Assembly (NCBI GenBank): GCA_016185425.1
Contig: JACPNQ010000014.1
Span: 1 to 64,000, forward strand
DNA: 64,000 bases
Direction of reading: 5' to 3'
Origin: Acidobacteriota bacterium
GTDB lineage: Bacteria > Acidobacteriota > Terriglobia > Bryobacterales > Bryobacteraceae
In this document: in pieces, positions 7,875-17,158 of the stretch
Position numbering within the stretch: the first letter of the stretch is position 1
How the letters are laid out: each line of letters opens with the position of its first letter
Made by a program: the position numbers and the translations under genes
Notes under the pieces: model-generated
Told to the model about the DNA's origin: nothing
What the model saw: the letters and a program-made list of their open reading frames with translations, nothing else
The model's database searches: none

Positions 7875-8579
7875 ATGAAAGCCTACGCCACAGTAACCCT
7901 CGCGCTCCTGGGTACGGCCCTCTTCGCACAGGATCAACGCACGTGGAACGGCACGCTTGTCGATGCAACGTGTCAAAGCACGCGTATCGAGCGGAAAGAA
8001 TCCCGGCAAACCGGCGCGGACCGCACCGTGACAACAACGCGCACCGAGACGACGCGCACCGACTGTCCGGTGACCGTCACCACCACTACATTCGGAATTT
8101 TGACATCGGACGGCCGCTTCGTCCGCTTTGACGAACCCAGCAATACGCGCGTCGTTGAAATCGTGCGTACCAACAAAGTCTTTGTCGAACGCCCCACTAC
8201 GCGCGTCAAAGTCATCGGCGCCGCGAGCGGCGATGTCGCCATCGTACAGTCGCTGGAGCCGGAAGGCATTGTCCAGCGGGAATATGTGCAAGTCGATCGC
8301 GTCGATAACGACATGATCTTCGACGTGCGCTACCACGGCGACCGCGGCAAGCTGGTCGTTTCGGCGAATCGGATCAGCTTTGAAGACATATCGGAATCCA
8401 AGCACTCCCACACCTGGAATTACTCCCAGATCAAGGAACTCAGGCGCGAGGGCAGCAAAGAGATCAAGTTGGAACCCTACTCCGGCGATTCGTTCGAATT
8501 CAAGTTCGAAGGCCGGAGTATGTCCGACAACGTCTACAACGAAATCGCGAACCGCATCGCGGCGGCGCGCAACCGCTAA
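7875..8579 (+). CDS. Secreted protein of unknown function
   Basis: TAGGAGG ends nine bases before the ATG. Residues 1-20 form a signal peptide cleaved near LFAQD. The mature protein (about 215 residues) begins RTWNGTLVDATCQ, a stretch I have seen in exported acidobacterial proteins of unknown role. It continues with a Thr/Arg-rich segment (TTTRTETTRTDC, then TVTTTTFG) whose two Cys could form a disulfide. The C-terminal 80 residues (RGKLVVSANRISFEDISESK, then WNYSQIKELRREG and IKLEPYSGDSFEFKF) look like a PH-like beta-sandwich fold. There are no catalytic motifs. It stands alone in a gene-poor stretch. Confidence 0.7.
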   Translation: MKAYATVTLALLGTALFAQDQRTWNGTLVDATCQSTRIERKESRQTGADRTVTTTRTETTRTDCPVTVTTTTFGILTSDGRFVRFDEPSNTRVVEIVRTNKVFVERPTTRVKVIGAASGDVAIVQSLEPEGIVQREYVQVDRVDNDMIFDVRYHGDRGKLVVSANRISFEDISESKHSHTWNYSQIKELRREGSKEIKLEPYSGDSFEFKFEGRSMSDNVYNEIANRIAAARNR

Positions 8580-8925
8580 CTGTCCCCATAACAGGCGCGG
8601 CTACGCTACATGAACAGAACTGCGGCAACGAATTTGCTCAGGTCTGCAGTACGCGGAGCGTTGAGCCGGAGGTTGCGCGTTTCCTCCCCAGTGGAGAAAC
8701 CATACGCACAAACAATGTAAGTATTTGAAAAGGCGAAGGAAAAGGCCGGTTTTCTGCGACTCATGGACGAGCTAGCAGGGGTGCCCTACTACGTCAATCA
8801 GCGCGATGGGCGGAGCGGTTGGGGCCAGGATGCGGTGGCCAGTAATGTTGCGCCAGCGTATGTTCAGGCCAGCCACTCGTCGCGCAAGATCTGAAAGCCG
8901 TCTTGGATGGGACGGGAGATTCATT
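8580..8925. other. Gene-poor stretch
   Basis: No gene is convincing. A plus-strand frame from an ATG at 8764 reads MDELAGVPYYVNQRDGRSGW and stops at 8896, without a ribosome site; it may be a fragment. Confidence 0.35.
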
Positions 8926-9141
8926 CTATGCGTAACACGGGCCAAGGCAGGCGGAGGAGCCAGTGTGCAACGACCCACGAGAGGAGTCCGATGCCGTAGC
9001 GGCAATTATTATGAGGCGATGCCGATTCGGATGCTCATAAACTCCGCGCCGAAGTGCAAGGAGGCCAACTATGAACGTGACTAGAGCGCCCCATGGCATG
9101 AGGAAAAAGGCGCGCGTGTAAACCCACTTCAGATTCGCCAT
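8926..9141 (-). pseudogene. Possible fragment of a membrane protein
   Basis: From ATG 9141 the minus strand encodes about 71 residues with one convincing hydrophobic segment (FFLMPWGALVTFIVGLLAL) followed by RRGVYEHPNRHRLI. The basic RRGxxExPxRHR after a membrane helix recalls polytopic membrane proteins such as the DUF418 group, but this is a weak impression. There is no ribosome site, and the frame ends in low-complexity sequence. Confidence 0.25.
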
Positions 9142-9510
9142 GCGAGCAGCAACGACAGATCGAAAGCTGGTGTTCGATACCTCCTTTGCAAACGCCTTGC
9201 GCGTCGCAGTTGTCATTTCTCGGGTCCTGGCGCGCTTGCCTTGTCCTGACACAAGGCAACCGTGTCCTCATTCCAGCAGGGTACGCTGGGGCGTGTGTGA
9301 AGGTGATGAGTGATGATGTACCTCATAGTGATTTCCGCGATTCCACCGCGATCGTGGTAGCACCGGACGTTTGTTCCGGAAAGAGCGCTATCGAACGACG
9401 CTCCGGTTCGATCTTGGAGTTTGTAGCACTTGCGGGAATTCGTAACGAGCGGTGCGCCGGTTTCATCCAACGTTCGGTACGGTGTAGCTAAACCGTCGTT
9501 GGTGAACCCA

Positions 9511-9651
9511 ATGGAAGATCACCTGATTGAAAAAGATGAAGTCCCCGAAAGTCCTCGACTGCGGCCGGGACTTAAGAGCTTCGCGATTGCGCTTCTAGGA
9601 ATAACGGTAATCGGAATCGTCGTTGGCATACTTTTGCGTTTCCTGGATTGA
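9511..9651 (+). CDS. Small single-pass membrane protein
   Basis: The ATG at 9511 begins a 46-residue frame. An acidic N-terminus (MEDHLIEKDEVPE) is followed by a basic anchor and a 20-residue hydrophobic segment (FAIALLGITVIGIVVGILL) ending RFLD. The layout is that of a tail-anchored or single-pass inner-membrane peptide. No good ribosome site is visible. It lies just upstream of the response regulator/kinase cluster on the same strand. Confidence 0.35.
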   Translation: MEDHLIEKDEVPESPRLRPGLKSFAIALLGITVIGIVVGILLRFLD

Positions 9652-9832
9652 CCGCACGGAGGCGATCCGCCGCCTACACGAGAGTAATGCTAGGGGTATA
9701 CTCTAAGTTCTGGAAGGGCAGCGCACTGGCTCGGCTTGCCGTAAAGGGAAATCGTTGGCAATCGACACCTTTACCGTGACTCGGCCAAGGGCCCTGCGTT
9801 GCTTTTTTGGCGGAGAGAAGGACGTGGGCAAC

Positions 9833-10273
9833 GTGACAGTCCTGAGAAAAATTCTCGTCGCCGAGGACAATCCCGGTGATGTACTTCTGATCCGCGAGGC
9901 GCTACGAGAACATAACGTCGATTGCGACTTGCCGGTTTATAGTGACGGCGACCAGGTGATCCGCCGGTTTCAGCAATTGGAGAACCGCCCGAGCTCCGAA
10001 TACCCGGACCTGCTTCTGGTCGATTTCTATCTTCCCAGGCATGATGGACTGGAGATCCTCGATCGTTTTCGGAGGCTGCACTACTGTCAAAATACTCCCG
10101 TGATCTTCATGACGGCGTCGGATTCGCCAACTTACCGGCAACAGGTAGAAAGGCATGCGGCCGTTTCCTTCTTCCGAAAGCCGATTGACTTGAATGAGTT
10201 CCTTACCTTTGGAGGCATAATCGAGCACTTCCCGAATGTAGACATCTGTGACGAGGAGCCCTCCAGTGACTGA
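9833..10273 (+). CDS. Single-domain response regulator (Rcp1/CheY-like)
   Basis: The protein is a 146-residue receiver domain only. The acidic pocket is E11-D12, the phospho-acceptor is D64 (LLLVDFYLP), with T94 (VIFMTAS) and K116 (FFRKP). NPGDVLLIREAL after the first strand is typical of response regulators paired with phytochrome- or PAS-type kinases. The GTG at 9833 is preferred: GAGAAGGA lies about ten bases upstream, whereas the TTG at 9755 has no ribosome site. The next gene, a hybrid kinase, starts at a GTG at 10266 inside this gene's last codons. The two are therefore translationally coupled, and the kinase is the likely phosphodonor. Confidence 0.85.
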   Translation: MTVLRKILVAEDNPGDVLLIREALREHNVDCDLPVYSDGDQVIRRFQQLENRPSSEYPDLLLVDFYLPRHDGLEILDRFRRLHYCQNTPVIFMTASDSPTYRQQVERHAAVSFFRKPIDLNEFLTFGGIIEHFPNVDICDEEPSSD

Positions 10274-13200
10274 TTCCGGCACTTCCGGCGATTCCCCGCG
10301 CCCATTCGGCGTCGTTGGGATCGGCGCGTCCGCGGGCGGCTTGGAAGCGTTCCTGGAATTTTTCCGCGCCCTTCCAACACCGATCGACATGGCATTCGTC
10401 CTGCTGACACATCTCGAGCCGACGCACGAGAGTCAACTCGTGGCCATTGTCAGCGGCATCACCCGGCTTTCGGTGAGCCAAGCCAAAGACCAGGAGCCGG
10501 TAAAACCAAACCATCTCTATATCCTGCCCCCAAACGCGGAAATGGCCATTCAGAACGGCGTTCTGCAGGTGACTCCGCGCAATGGCGAGTGTCCCCACTA
10601 TCCCATTGACCGTTTTTTTGAATCGCTGGCGGAGGATCGGGGGGCTAGTGCCGTCGGAATCGTTCTTTCGGGAGGCGGGTCCGATGGCGCCCAGGGCTTG
10701 CGCGCGATTAAGAGCCACTTCGGAATGACCTATTGCCAGGATCCTCTAACAGCGCAACATTCAGCGATGCCGCATAGCGCAGTGGCCACCGGAGCCGTGG
10801 ATGCAGTCCTATCACCGGCGGAGATCGCGCGTTCCCTGTCGGAGCTGCCATCCCACCCCAGCCCGGCTCCAATCTCGACAGATGACGAATTGGATACGAG
10901 TCCGGAAGACCGAAAACATTTTTCCCGGATTCTCGGACTCTTGAAGGCGCGTCATGCCGTCGACTTCAATCAATACAAGCCGAGCACAATCAGCCGGCGC
11001 ATCGCCCGGCGGTCGATGATACGGCACACCGAGTCGCTCGCCGAGTATGCCCGGTACCTGGAAGCCCACCCCGCCGAGCTGGACGATCTGTACCGGGATG
11101 TTTTGATCTGCGTAACGTCTTTCTTTCGAGAGCCGGCCATGTTCGAGCGGTTGCAGGAAATCGTGCCGGACATGTTGCAGGGCCGCAAACCGGCCGAGCC
11201 GTTTCGAATCTGGGTCGCCGGCTGCGCAACCGGAGAAGAGGCGTATTCGTTCGCGATTGCCATCGTCGAGATCATTGAGGCATCCGGGAAGCCGATACCC
11301 ATTCAAGTTTTCGGGACCGATATTAGCGATACCGCCATCGATCGCGCCAGAAGCGGCATTTTCTCCGACAAGATCCAGGAAGCGGTTTCCCCTGAGCGGT
11401 TGCGCCGTTTCTTCAGCCGCGTCGATTCCGGCTATCGGATTGCCGAGAACATCCGGCAGCATTGCATTTTCGCCAGGCACGACCTGACGGCCGATCCTCC
11501 GTTTTCGCAAATGGACATTCTCAGTTGCCGGAACGTCTTGATCTATCTGGGCTCGACAAGTCAAAACCGGATCCTGCCCGCGCTGCACTATGGACTCCGG
11601 AGTGGCGGATTGCTCATTCTGGGAAGCGCCGAAACCATCGGCCGGCGGTCGGATTTGTTCTCTACAGTCGATGCGGAGCACAAAATCTTCGCCAGGAAAG
11701 CAGTCCCCGGGCGCGTGGCGCTGGAATTCGGCACCGATGCACCCATCCGCAGCCTGCCCGAAATTCCCAATCCCATTGGTCATGAGGTGATGACGTTGGT
11801 CGATCTGGAGACACGCGCGACCCGTCTGCTTCGCGATCATTACGCCCCACCCGGCGTGATTGTCAACGAAGATATGCAGGTTATGCACTTTCACGGGCAG
11901 ACGGGCTTTTATCTGGAGCCGGTGCCGGGCGAAGCCAGCCTGAACCTGCTGCGTCTGGCGCGCGAAAGTCTCATCTATCCGCTGCGCAACCTGGTGGAGC
12001 GCGCCATCAAATCAAAAGGCGCCGTCGAGGAACCCGGAATCCGCGTGGAACGGGATGGCGAGGTTCGCGAGATTACGCTTCGGGTTCTTCCCGTGAGTGA
12101 GAATGAGCCGTCCTATCTTGTCCTTTTCGAAGAGTCCTTGCGGGGGACCAAGGACCACCGGCCCGCAAGCATTCCGGCGGATCAGGAATCCGGCACGGAT
12201 TTGCCGCTCGCGGATGCGCAGCGGGAACTTGGGCAAATGCGCGACTACCTCCGCAAGGTCATCGAGCAGCATGAAGCCGCCAATGAGGAATTGCGTGCGG
12301 CGAATGAGGAGGCGCGCTCCTCGAACGAGGAATTGCAGAGCACAAATGAGGAGCTTCGCACGACCAAGGAAGAGCTGCAGTCCTCCAATGAAGAACTCAC
12401 CACGGTCAACGATGAATTGAAGCACCGCAACGACGAGCTGCGGCTGGCGACGAACGATCTGACCAATGTTTTGAGCGCCGCGGACATTCCCATCGCGATG
12501 GTCGACATGGACCTCCGGCTTCGCCGGTTCACTCCGGCCGCCGAACGGCTCCTAGGGCTTTCGCCCTCCGATATCGGCCAGAAACTCATCGACGCCCGCT
12601 ATGCGTTTCCGGTTCCGAATTTGCTGAAGATGCTGCGAGCCACGCTGGACCAACTTACCACGCAAAGTGAACGTGCCCAGGACCGGCAAGGCCGGTGGTT
12701 TGAAGTCTTCGTACGTCCTTATCGCACCGCCGACAATCGCATTGACGGCGCTATCGTGGCATTCATCGACGTCGACGATTCGAAGCGGGCGTTGGAGGAG
12801 GCCGACCACGCACGACAATTCGCGGAAGGAATTGTGGAGACCGTACAGCATCCGCTCCTGGTACTCGATCAAGAGCTGCGTATTCTCCGCGCGACAGACG
12901 CATTCTATCGGACGTTCGACGCCGTGCGGGAAGAAACCGAGGGGCGGCTGGTCAGCGAATTAGGCACGGGCCAGTGGAATTTTCCGGAGTTGCACCGGCT
13001 TATGGAAACCGCGCTCATTCGCGACGTGCCATTCCGGGATCTCGACATCGAGCATGATTTCCCCAAGATCGGCAGAAGGACCATGCGCTTAAATGCGCGC
13101 CGGATTGTCAGCGGCGGCCATCCACAAAGGCTGCTGCTGGCAATCGAAGATGTGACAGAGCGGAAGGAGTCGGCCGAGATTCAGTACCGGCGGCTCTTCG

Positions 13201-14225
13201 AATCGGCGCGCGACGCCGTCGTGATCGTGTCGGCCAGAACGGGCGAGGTGATCGACGTCAATCCTTATTTCAGCGAGCTCACGCGGTACCAGCGCGCGGA
13301 AGTGGCAGGCGAGTGCTTGTGGGATTTGCAACTGTTCCTGCATTCGGACGAGGCACGTCAAATCGTGTCCACGGTGCGGGAGAAATCAGCCTGCCGGTAT
13401 GATTCCGTGCGGGTGCGCGCCCGCGACGGCGCCGAGTTGATTCTCGAAATTATTGCGAGTTCCTACCGTGTCCGGGACAGCGAATTCGTTCAAGTGAACA
13501 TTCGGGACGTCACCGAACGGCGGCGGATGGAGGATCGTTTGCGGAGCTCCAATCTGGATCTGCAGCAGTTTGCCTTCGCGGCCTCCCATGACCTGCAGGA
13601 GCCGTTGCGAACAGTCACCAGCTTTTCTGAGTTGTTGAAGAAGCGGCTGGAAGGGAAGTTGGACGAGGACGGTAGCCGCTATCTGGGCTTCATCGTTTCG
13701 GCGGCGGACCGCATGCGGCAAATGGTCCTGGACTTGCTGGGTTATTCGCAGATTCTGCGGGCGGATGCCCGCCCGTCGCTGATCCACACAGAGGCGGTAC
13801 TCTCGTCCGTGTTGCTGAATCTGCAGATGGCCATTCACGGCAGTGACGCGCGTGTGACGTTTGACCCGCTCCCGTCTGTCGTGATGGATCAGACGCATCT
13901 GACCCAGCTTATGCAAAATATCATCGGAAATGCCATCAAGTATCGGAGTGAGGCGCCGCCGCTTATCCATCTCTCGGCGCGGGAAGTGGGTCTTTTCTGG
14001 GAATTTTCGGTGAGGGATAATGGAACAGGTATTGAGCCGCGCTACGCGGAGCACGTATTTACGATCTTCAAACGCCTACACGGCCCCGATCGCCCCGGAA
14101 GCGGTATAGGGCTGGCGATCTGTAAGCGAATCGTCGAACGGTATGGTGGCCGCATCTGGGTGGATTCGGCTCCAGGGACCGGCTCGACGTTCTATTTCAC
14201 CGTTCCCAAGGAACCTCTTCAATAG
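10266..14225 (+). CDS. CheB-CheR-PAS hybrid sensor histidine kinase
   Basis: This protein of about 1,319 residues combines, in order: a CheB methylesterase domain (about 15-185, GIGASAGG with S22 and SGGGSDGAQG); CheR N- and C-terminal methyltransferase domains (about 205-480, VAGCATGEEAYS near 319 and CRNVLIYL); a coiled coil of NEEL repeats (about 665-725); three PAS-like domains; and a histidine kinase core. The phospho-acceptor is H1108 in ASHDLQEPLR, followed by the N box (NIIGNAIKYR), G1 (DNGTGI) and G2 (GSGIGLAI). There are no membrane segments, so it is cytosolic. GTG at 10266 is preferred over GTG 10248 because AGGAG precedes it by eight bases. No chemoreceptor or CheA is nearby; signalling is presumably to the flanking response regulators. 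Confidence 0.9.
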   Translation: MTDSGTSGDSPRPFGVVGIGASAGGLEAFLEFFRALPTPIDMAFVLLTHLEPTHESQLVAIVSGITRLSVSQAKDQEPVKPNHLYILPPNAEMAIQNGVLQVTPRNGECPHYPIDRFFESLAEDRGASAVGIVLSGGGSDGAQGLRAIKSHFGMTYCQDPLTAQHSAMPHSAVATGAVDAVLSPAEIARSLSELPSHPSPAPISTDDELDTSPEDRKHFSRILGLLKARHAVDFNQYKPSTISRRIARRSMIRHTESLAEYARYLEAHPAELDDLYRDVLICVTSFFREPAMFERLQEIVPDMLQGRKPAEPFRIWVAGCATGEEAYSFAIAIVEIIEASGKPIPIQVFGTDISDTAIDRARSGIFSDKIQEAVSPERLRRFFSRVDSGYRIAENIRQHCIFARHDLTADPPFSQMDILSCRNVLIYLGSTSQNRILPALHYGLRSGGLLILGSAETIGRRSDLFSTVDAEHKIFARKAVPGRVALEFGTDAPIRSLPEIPNPIGHEVMTLVDLETRATRLLRDHYAPPGVIVNEDMQVMHFHGQTGFYLEPVPGEASLNLLRLARESLIYPLRNLVERAIKSKGAVEEPGIRVERDGEVREITLRVLPVSENEPSYLVLFEESLRGTKDHRPASIPADQESGTDLPLADAQRELGQMRDYLRKVIEQHEAANEELRAANEEARSSNEELQSTNEELRTTKEELQSSNEELTTVNDELKHRNDELRLATNDLTNVLSAADIPIAMVDMDLRLRRFTPAAERLLGLSPSDIGQKLIDARYAFPVPNLLKMLRATLDQLTTQSERAQDRQGRWFEVFVRPYRTADNRIDGAIVAFIDVDDSKRALEEADHARQFAEGIVETVQHPLLVLDQELRILRATDAFYRTFDAVREETEGRLVSELGTGQWNFPELHRLMETALIRDVPFRDLDIEHDFPKIGRRTMRLNARRIVSGGHPQRLLLAIEDVTERKESAEIQYRRLFESARDAVVIVSARTGEVIDVNPYFSELTRYQRAEVAGECLWDLQLFLHSDEARQIVSTVREKSACRYDSVRVRARDGAELILEIIASSYRVRDSEFVQVNIRDVTERRRMEDRLRSSNLDLQQFAFAASHDLQEPLRTVTSFSELLKKRLEGKLDEDGSRYLGFIVSAADRMRQMVLDLLGYSQILRADARPSLIHTEAVLSSVLLNLQMAIHGSDARVTFDPLPSVVMDQTHLTQLMQNIIGNAIKYRSEAPPLIHLSAREVGLFWEFSVRDNGTGIEPRYAEHVFTIFKRLHGPDRPGSGIGLAICKRIVERYGGRIWVDSAPGTGSTFYFTVPKEPLQ

Positions 14226-14240
14226 GAAGTTGGAATCGTA

Positions 14241-14684
14241 ATGTCTTATAACCAGTTTTCTATCGTCGTTGTAGAAGACAGTGCCGCCGATGCGGAGATG
14301 GTTCGTATCGCGTTGGAGGAAGTCGGAATTACGAATGGCCTGACTTGCTTCCAGTCCGGCCCGAGAGCGCTGGAGTATCTCGAAGCCGGAACCGCCTCTT
14401 GCGACCTGCTGCTGTTGGATTTGAATCTACCGTGTTTGAGTGGATTCGAGGTGCTGGAGCGGATCAGAAACACGCAGAGATGGAGGGGCTTGCCCATTAT
14501 TATGATGTCCGGATCCAACTCCGAACAGGACATCGAACGTAGTTACGCGCTGGGGGCCAATGGCTATATTTCCAAGCCCGTTCATCTCCCCGATATTCTT
14601 GCCACCGGACAACGCATCGCCGATTACCTGGTTAACGGCATCCCGCCAGTGGAAACTGCCGGCAGCAACGCCGGACGCCCGTAA
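14241..14684 (+). CDS. Single-domain response regulator
   Basis: The ATG lies 15 bases after the kinase stop, with AGGAAG just upstream, so it is in the same operon. The 147-residue receiver domain has E12-D13, phospho-acceptor D60 (LLLLDLNLP), S90 (IMMSGS) in the switch position, and K112 (YISKPV). There is no output domain, so signalling must go through protein contact or a phosphorelay. It is the second of three receivers around the CheB-CheR-PAS kinase and the one closest to it in sequence order. Confidence 0.85.
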   Translation: MSYNQFSIVVVEDSAADAEMVRIALEEVGITNGLTCFQSGPRALEYLEAGTASCDLLLLDLNLPCLSGFEVLERIRNTQRWRGLPIIMMSGSNSEQDIERSYALGANGYISKPVHLPDILATGQRIADYLVNGIPPVETAGSNAGRP

Positions 14685-14941
14685 CCTGAGCCGATTCCGT
14701 TTCGGCGTTCCGATCCGCGCATATGCCGCCGCGTCCGTGAGTCACGTGACCGGCATGTTTTACCTGTGTGACTATTCCGCAACCTAACTGTTTGGGGGCT
14801 GACAAGCCCGCATTCAATGAGTAGTATTGGGTTAGATCTTTTCGAAGTGTCCTTGCATTCTGGGTGTTTATCGCAATTGACCTTTTTCGTCTGGCCGGAG
14901 ACGGGAATTTTTTGAAACAGTACGGACCGGAGCCCAATCTT

Positions 14942-15409
14942 ATGTCGACAGCGCTTGGCGGCGAACGACCATTTGAAGTCCTGATCGTGGAGGACAACCC
15001 AGGCGACGTCTTCCTGCTGCAGATGGCCTTGGAGACGGTTCGCTTTCCCTTGCACATAACAGTCGTTTCCGACGGAGATGCGGCCATTCAGTACATTCTT
15101 GCCAAAAACGCCTCTACGGCCCACCCCCGGCCGGATGTCATGCTGCTCGATTTGAACTTACCCAAAAAGTCCGGCTATGAGGTCCTAACAGCGCTCCGCA
15201 AGCATGAGGAAGCCTCCGGCGTCCCGGTACTCATTGTGTCCTCTTCGGACGCCACGAAAGACATACGTCAGGCCTATGAGCTGGGCGCCCACGGTTATAT
15301 TCAAAAGCGATCAGACCTGGACGATCTCAAACAAGTCGCGGCAGGCATCGAGGCGTTTTGCATCTCCGTAGCTGAACGAGCCGCGAATGCAGATAGCGCG
15401 TCCGCATAA
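14942..15409 (+). CDS. Single-domain response regulator
   Basis: ATG 14942 is preferred because GGAG lies nine bases upstream; the longer frame from 14864 has no such site. The 155-residue receiver has E17-D18 (LIVEDNPGDVFLLQMAL), phospho-acceptor D70 (VMLLDLNLPKKSGYEVL), S100-S101 and K122. It resembles the regulator at 9833 more than the one at 14241 in its NPGDVxLL helix. A gap of 257 bases separates it from the previous gene, so it may have its own promoter. The partner is presumably the same kinase. Confidence 0.85.
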   Translation: MSTALGGERPFEVLIVEDNPGDVFLLQMALETVRFPLHITVVSDGDAAIQYILAKNASTAHPRPDVMLLDLNLPKKSGYEVLTALRKHEEASGVPVLIVSSSDATKDIRQAYELGAHGYIQKRSDLDDLKQVAAGIEAFCISVAERAANADSASA

Positions 15410-15416
15410 ATGCCGG

Positions 15417-16170
15417 TTAGATGGCGGGCGCGCCGAACCAGATCCCGTTCGGGGCGTCCGAGCGCACGGCGACGATGTCCCGCCAGCCGTCGCGATCGAT
15501 ATCGGGATGTCCGTCGCGATTGAGGCCGGCCACTCCAAGAGAGTAGGGCATCGTTTCCTTCCGGCAAGCATGCCAGGGCGGACCGGGAAGCCGCACCGGT
15601 TCTGCGAATTGGCGCCGTCCGCGATTGCCGATTAGGAACGCGGCCTTTTTTTGTTCCTCGACGATTGCGAGATCGAGGCGGCCATCTCCATCGAAATCGC
15701 CGGCGGGTCCGATGCGGGCCCACGTGTCAGCGGGGCCTATTTTGGTCGATGCCGGGAAGTCTCCCTTGCCGTCATTCCACAGGAAGATACTTTGCCCGCC
15801 GTCGCGGTGAGGAACGAAGAGGTCGATGGCACCGTCGAAGCCGGCGGCGGCGACGTCGGGATACCCATCGGCATTGAGGCCGGCGAGAGTGACGTAGCGC
15901 GTGGTCCAAGCCGGGTCGCCAAACTCCCCGCTGGCGGTGAACCTTCCTTTGCCATTGTTTTTCTAGATCAGTTTGCGGCCGGGGGCGTCGTTGCCGACGA
16001 TGATGTCGAGGTGTCCATCGGCGTCGATATCGGCCAAGGCGGCGGAATAGGTTCGATCCGGGGCCGCGCCCAGCTTACTTGCGGAAAAATTCCCCTTACC
16101 GTGATTCAGCAGGACGCGATTGAGCAGCGGCCAGCGCCTGGCCCGGCGAGGAAGCGAGGAGGAGAAGCGG
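15417..16170 (-). pseudogene. FG-GAP/VCBS repeat protein, truncated with internal stop
   Basis: The minus strand reads as FG-GAP blades: SAALADIDADGHLDIIVGND, then VTLAGLNADGYPDVAAAGFD, GPAGDFDGDGRLDLAIVEEQ and LGVAGLNRDGHPDIDRDGWR, ending IWFGAPAI. The DxDxDGxxD loops are calcium-binding sites of the beta-propeller. A TAG interrupts the frame at about 15965 where GRKLIW would be expected, a single-base change of Trp to stop. Upstream, a signal peptide (YFIPLLLLASSPGQALAA) lies in another frame directly before the first blade, so a deletion has removed the link. The gene is inactive. Intact homologues are exported surface proteins. Confidence 0.65.
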
Positions 16171-16258
16171 GATGAAATATCTTGCGAGGAGGCAGTGCCG
16201 GGATCCTATTCGGACGTAGAGTACAGCCGATTGGCGGGCATTACAATAAGGGAACGCT

Positions 16259-17158
16259 ATGGAATGTCTATATGAGGCGGGCATGCTCTCTTTGCGAGGA
16301 TCCCGCGGGCGAACTTTCGCCCTGATTTTCGCCGCGTCGACTGCCATTTTGGCTCAACCGCCGCAGCAAGGGCAGCGGAGACCGGGAGGATTTGTACCGG
16401 GACAGCAGCGCCCCGCGGGAGACCCGGCTGAAATCGCGCACGGCAAAGCCCTTTATGGGATCTCCTGCCGCGGGTGCCATGGGGCGGATCTACGCGGCGG
16501 CGACATGGGCGGTCCTAATCTCCTGCGTTCTCAACTTTCGTTAAGCGACCGCGACGGGGAGAAGATCATCCCGGTGATCCAAAAAGGCGTTCCTGGCGGA
16601 GCGATGCCGCCGATTCCGATGGGCCCGGAAGACGCAAAGGCCGTCGCAACCTTTGTTCGAAGCATTCTGGCGACGATTGGCGGGCAGGGTAAGCCGCCGA
16701 ACGCGCAGGAGCCGCCAACAATTTTGGTTGGCGACGCGGCCGAGGGCCAGGCTTATTTTGCGGCGAAGTGCACGAGCTGCCACTCGGCTACGGGCGACTT
16801 ACAGGGCATCGGGACGAGAATCGCAGATCCGAAGATGCTGCAAAACACATGGGTGGCAGGAGGAGCGCGCGGGGGACGCGGCGGTCCGCCCGCCGCGGCA
16901 GCGCGTTCTGAAAAGCGGACGGTGACAGCATCGGTAACTCCGCCCGGAGGAAAAACGATGGAAGGGCGCCTGCTCCGCATCGATCATTTTGTGGTGACGC
17001 TGGAGCTTGCCGATGGCAGCTCGCGATCGTTCCGGCGCGAAGGTGACGTGCCGCAGGTTGTTATTCACGATCCGCTGGCCGGGCACCGGGAATTGCTTTC
17101 AGTCTATACCGACAAAGAGATGCACAACGTGACCGCCTACCTGGTGACACTGAAATGA
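16259..17158 (+). CDS. Exported di-haem cytochrome c, partner of PQQ dehydrogenase
   Basis: AAGGGA lies five bases before the ATG. A signal peptide ends near residue 32 (STAILAQ). Two haem sites are present: C70-RGC-H74 and C171-TSC-H175. Candidate axial Met ligands lie in the GGAMPPIPM stretch near 115-121. The C-terminal 90 residues (TVTASVTPPGGKTMEGRLLR, then GSSRSFRREGDVP) form a beta-rich domain common in acidobacterial cytochromes next to PQQ enzymes. The stop overlaps the ATG of the dehydrogenase (ATGA), so the two are translated together. The cytochrome probably accepts electrons from the dehydrogenase in the periplasm and passes them to an oxidase. Confidence 0.85.
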   Translation: MECLYEAGMLSLRGSRGRTFALIFAASTAILAQPPQQGQRRPGGFVPGQQRPAGDPAEIAHGKALYGISCRGCHGADLRGGDMGGPNLLRSQLSLSDRDGEKIIPVIQKGVPGGAMPPIPMGPEDAKAVATFVRSILATIGGQGKPPNAQEPPTILVGDAAEGQAYFAAKCTSCHSATGDLQGIGTRIADPKMLQNTWVAGGARGGRGGPPAAAARSEKRTVTASVTPPGGKTMEGRLLRIDHFVVTLELADGSSRSFRREGDVPQVVIHDPLAGHRELLSVYTDKEMHNVTAYLVTLK

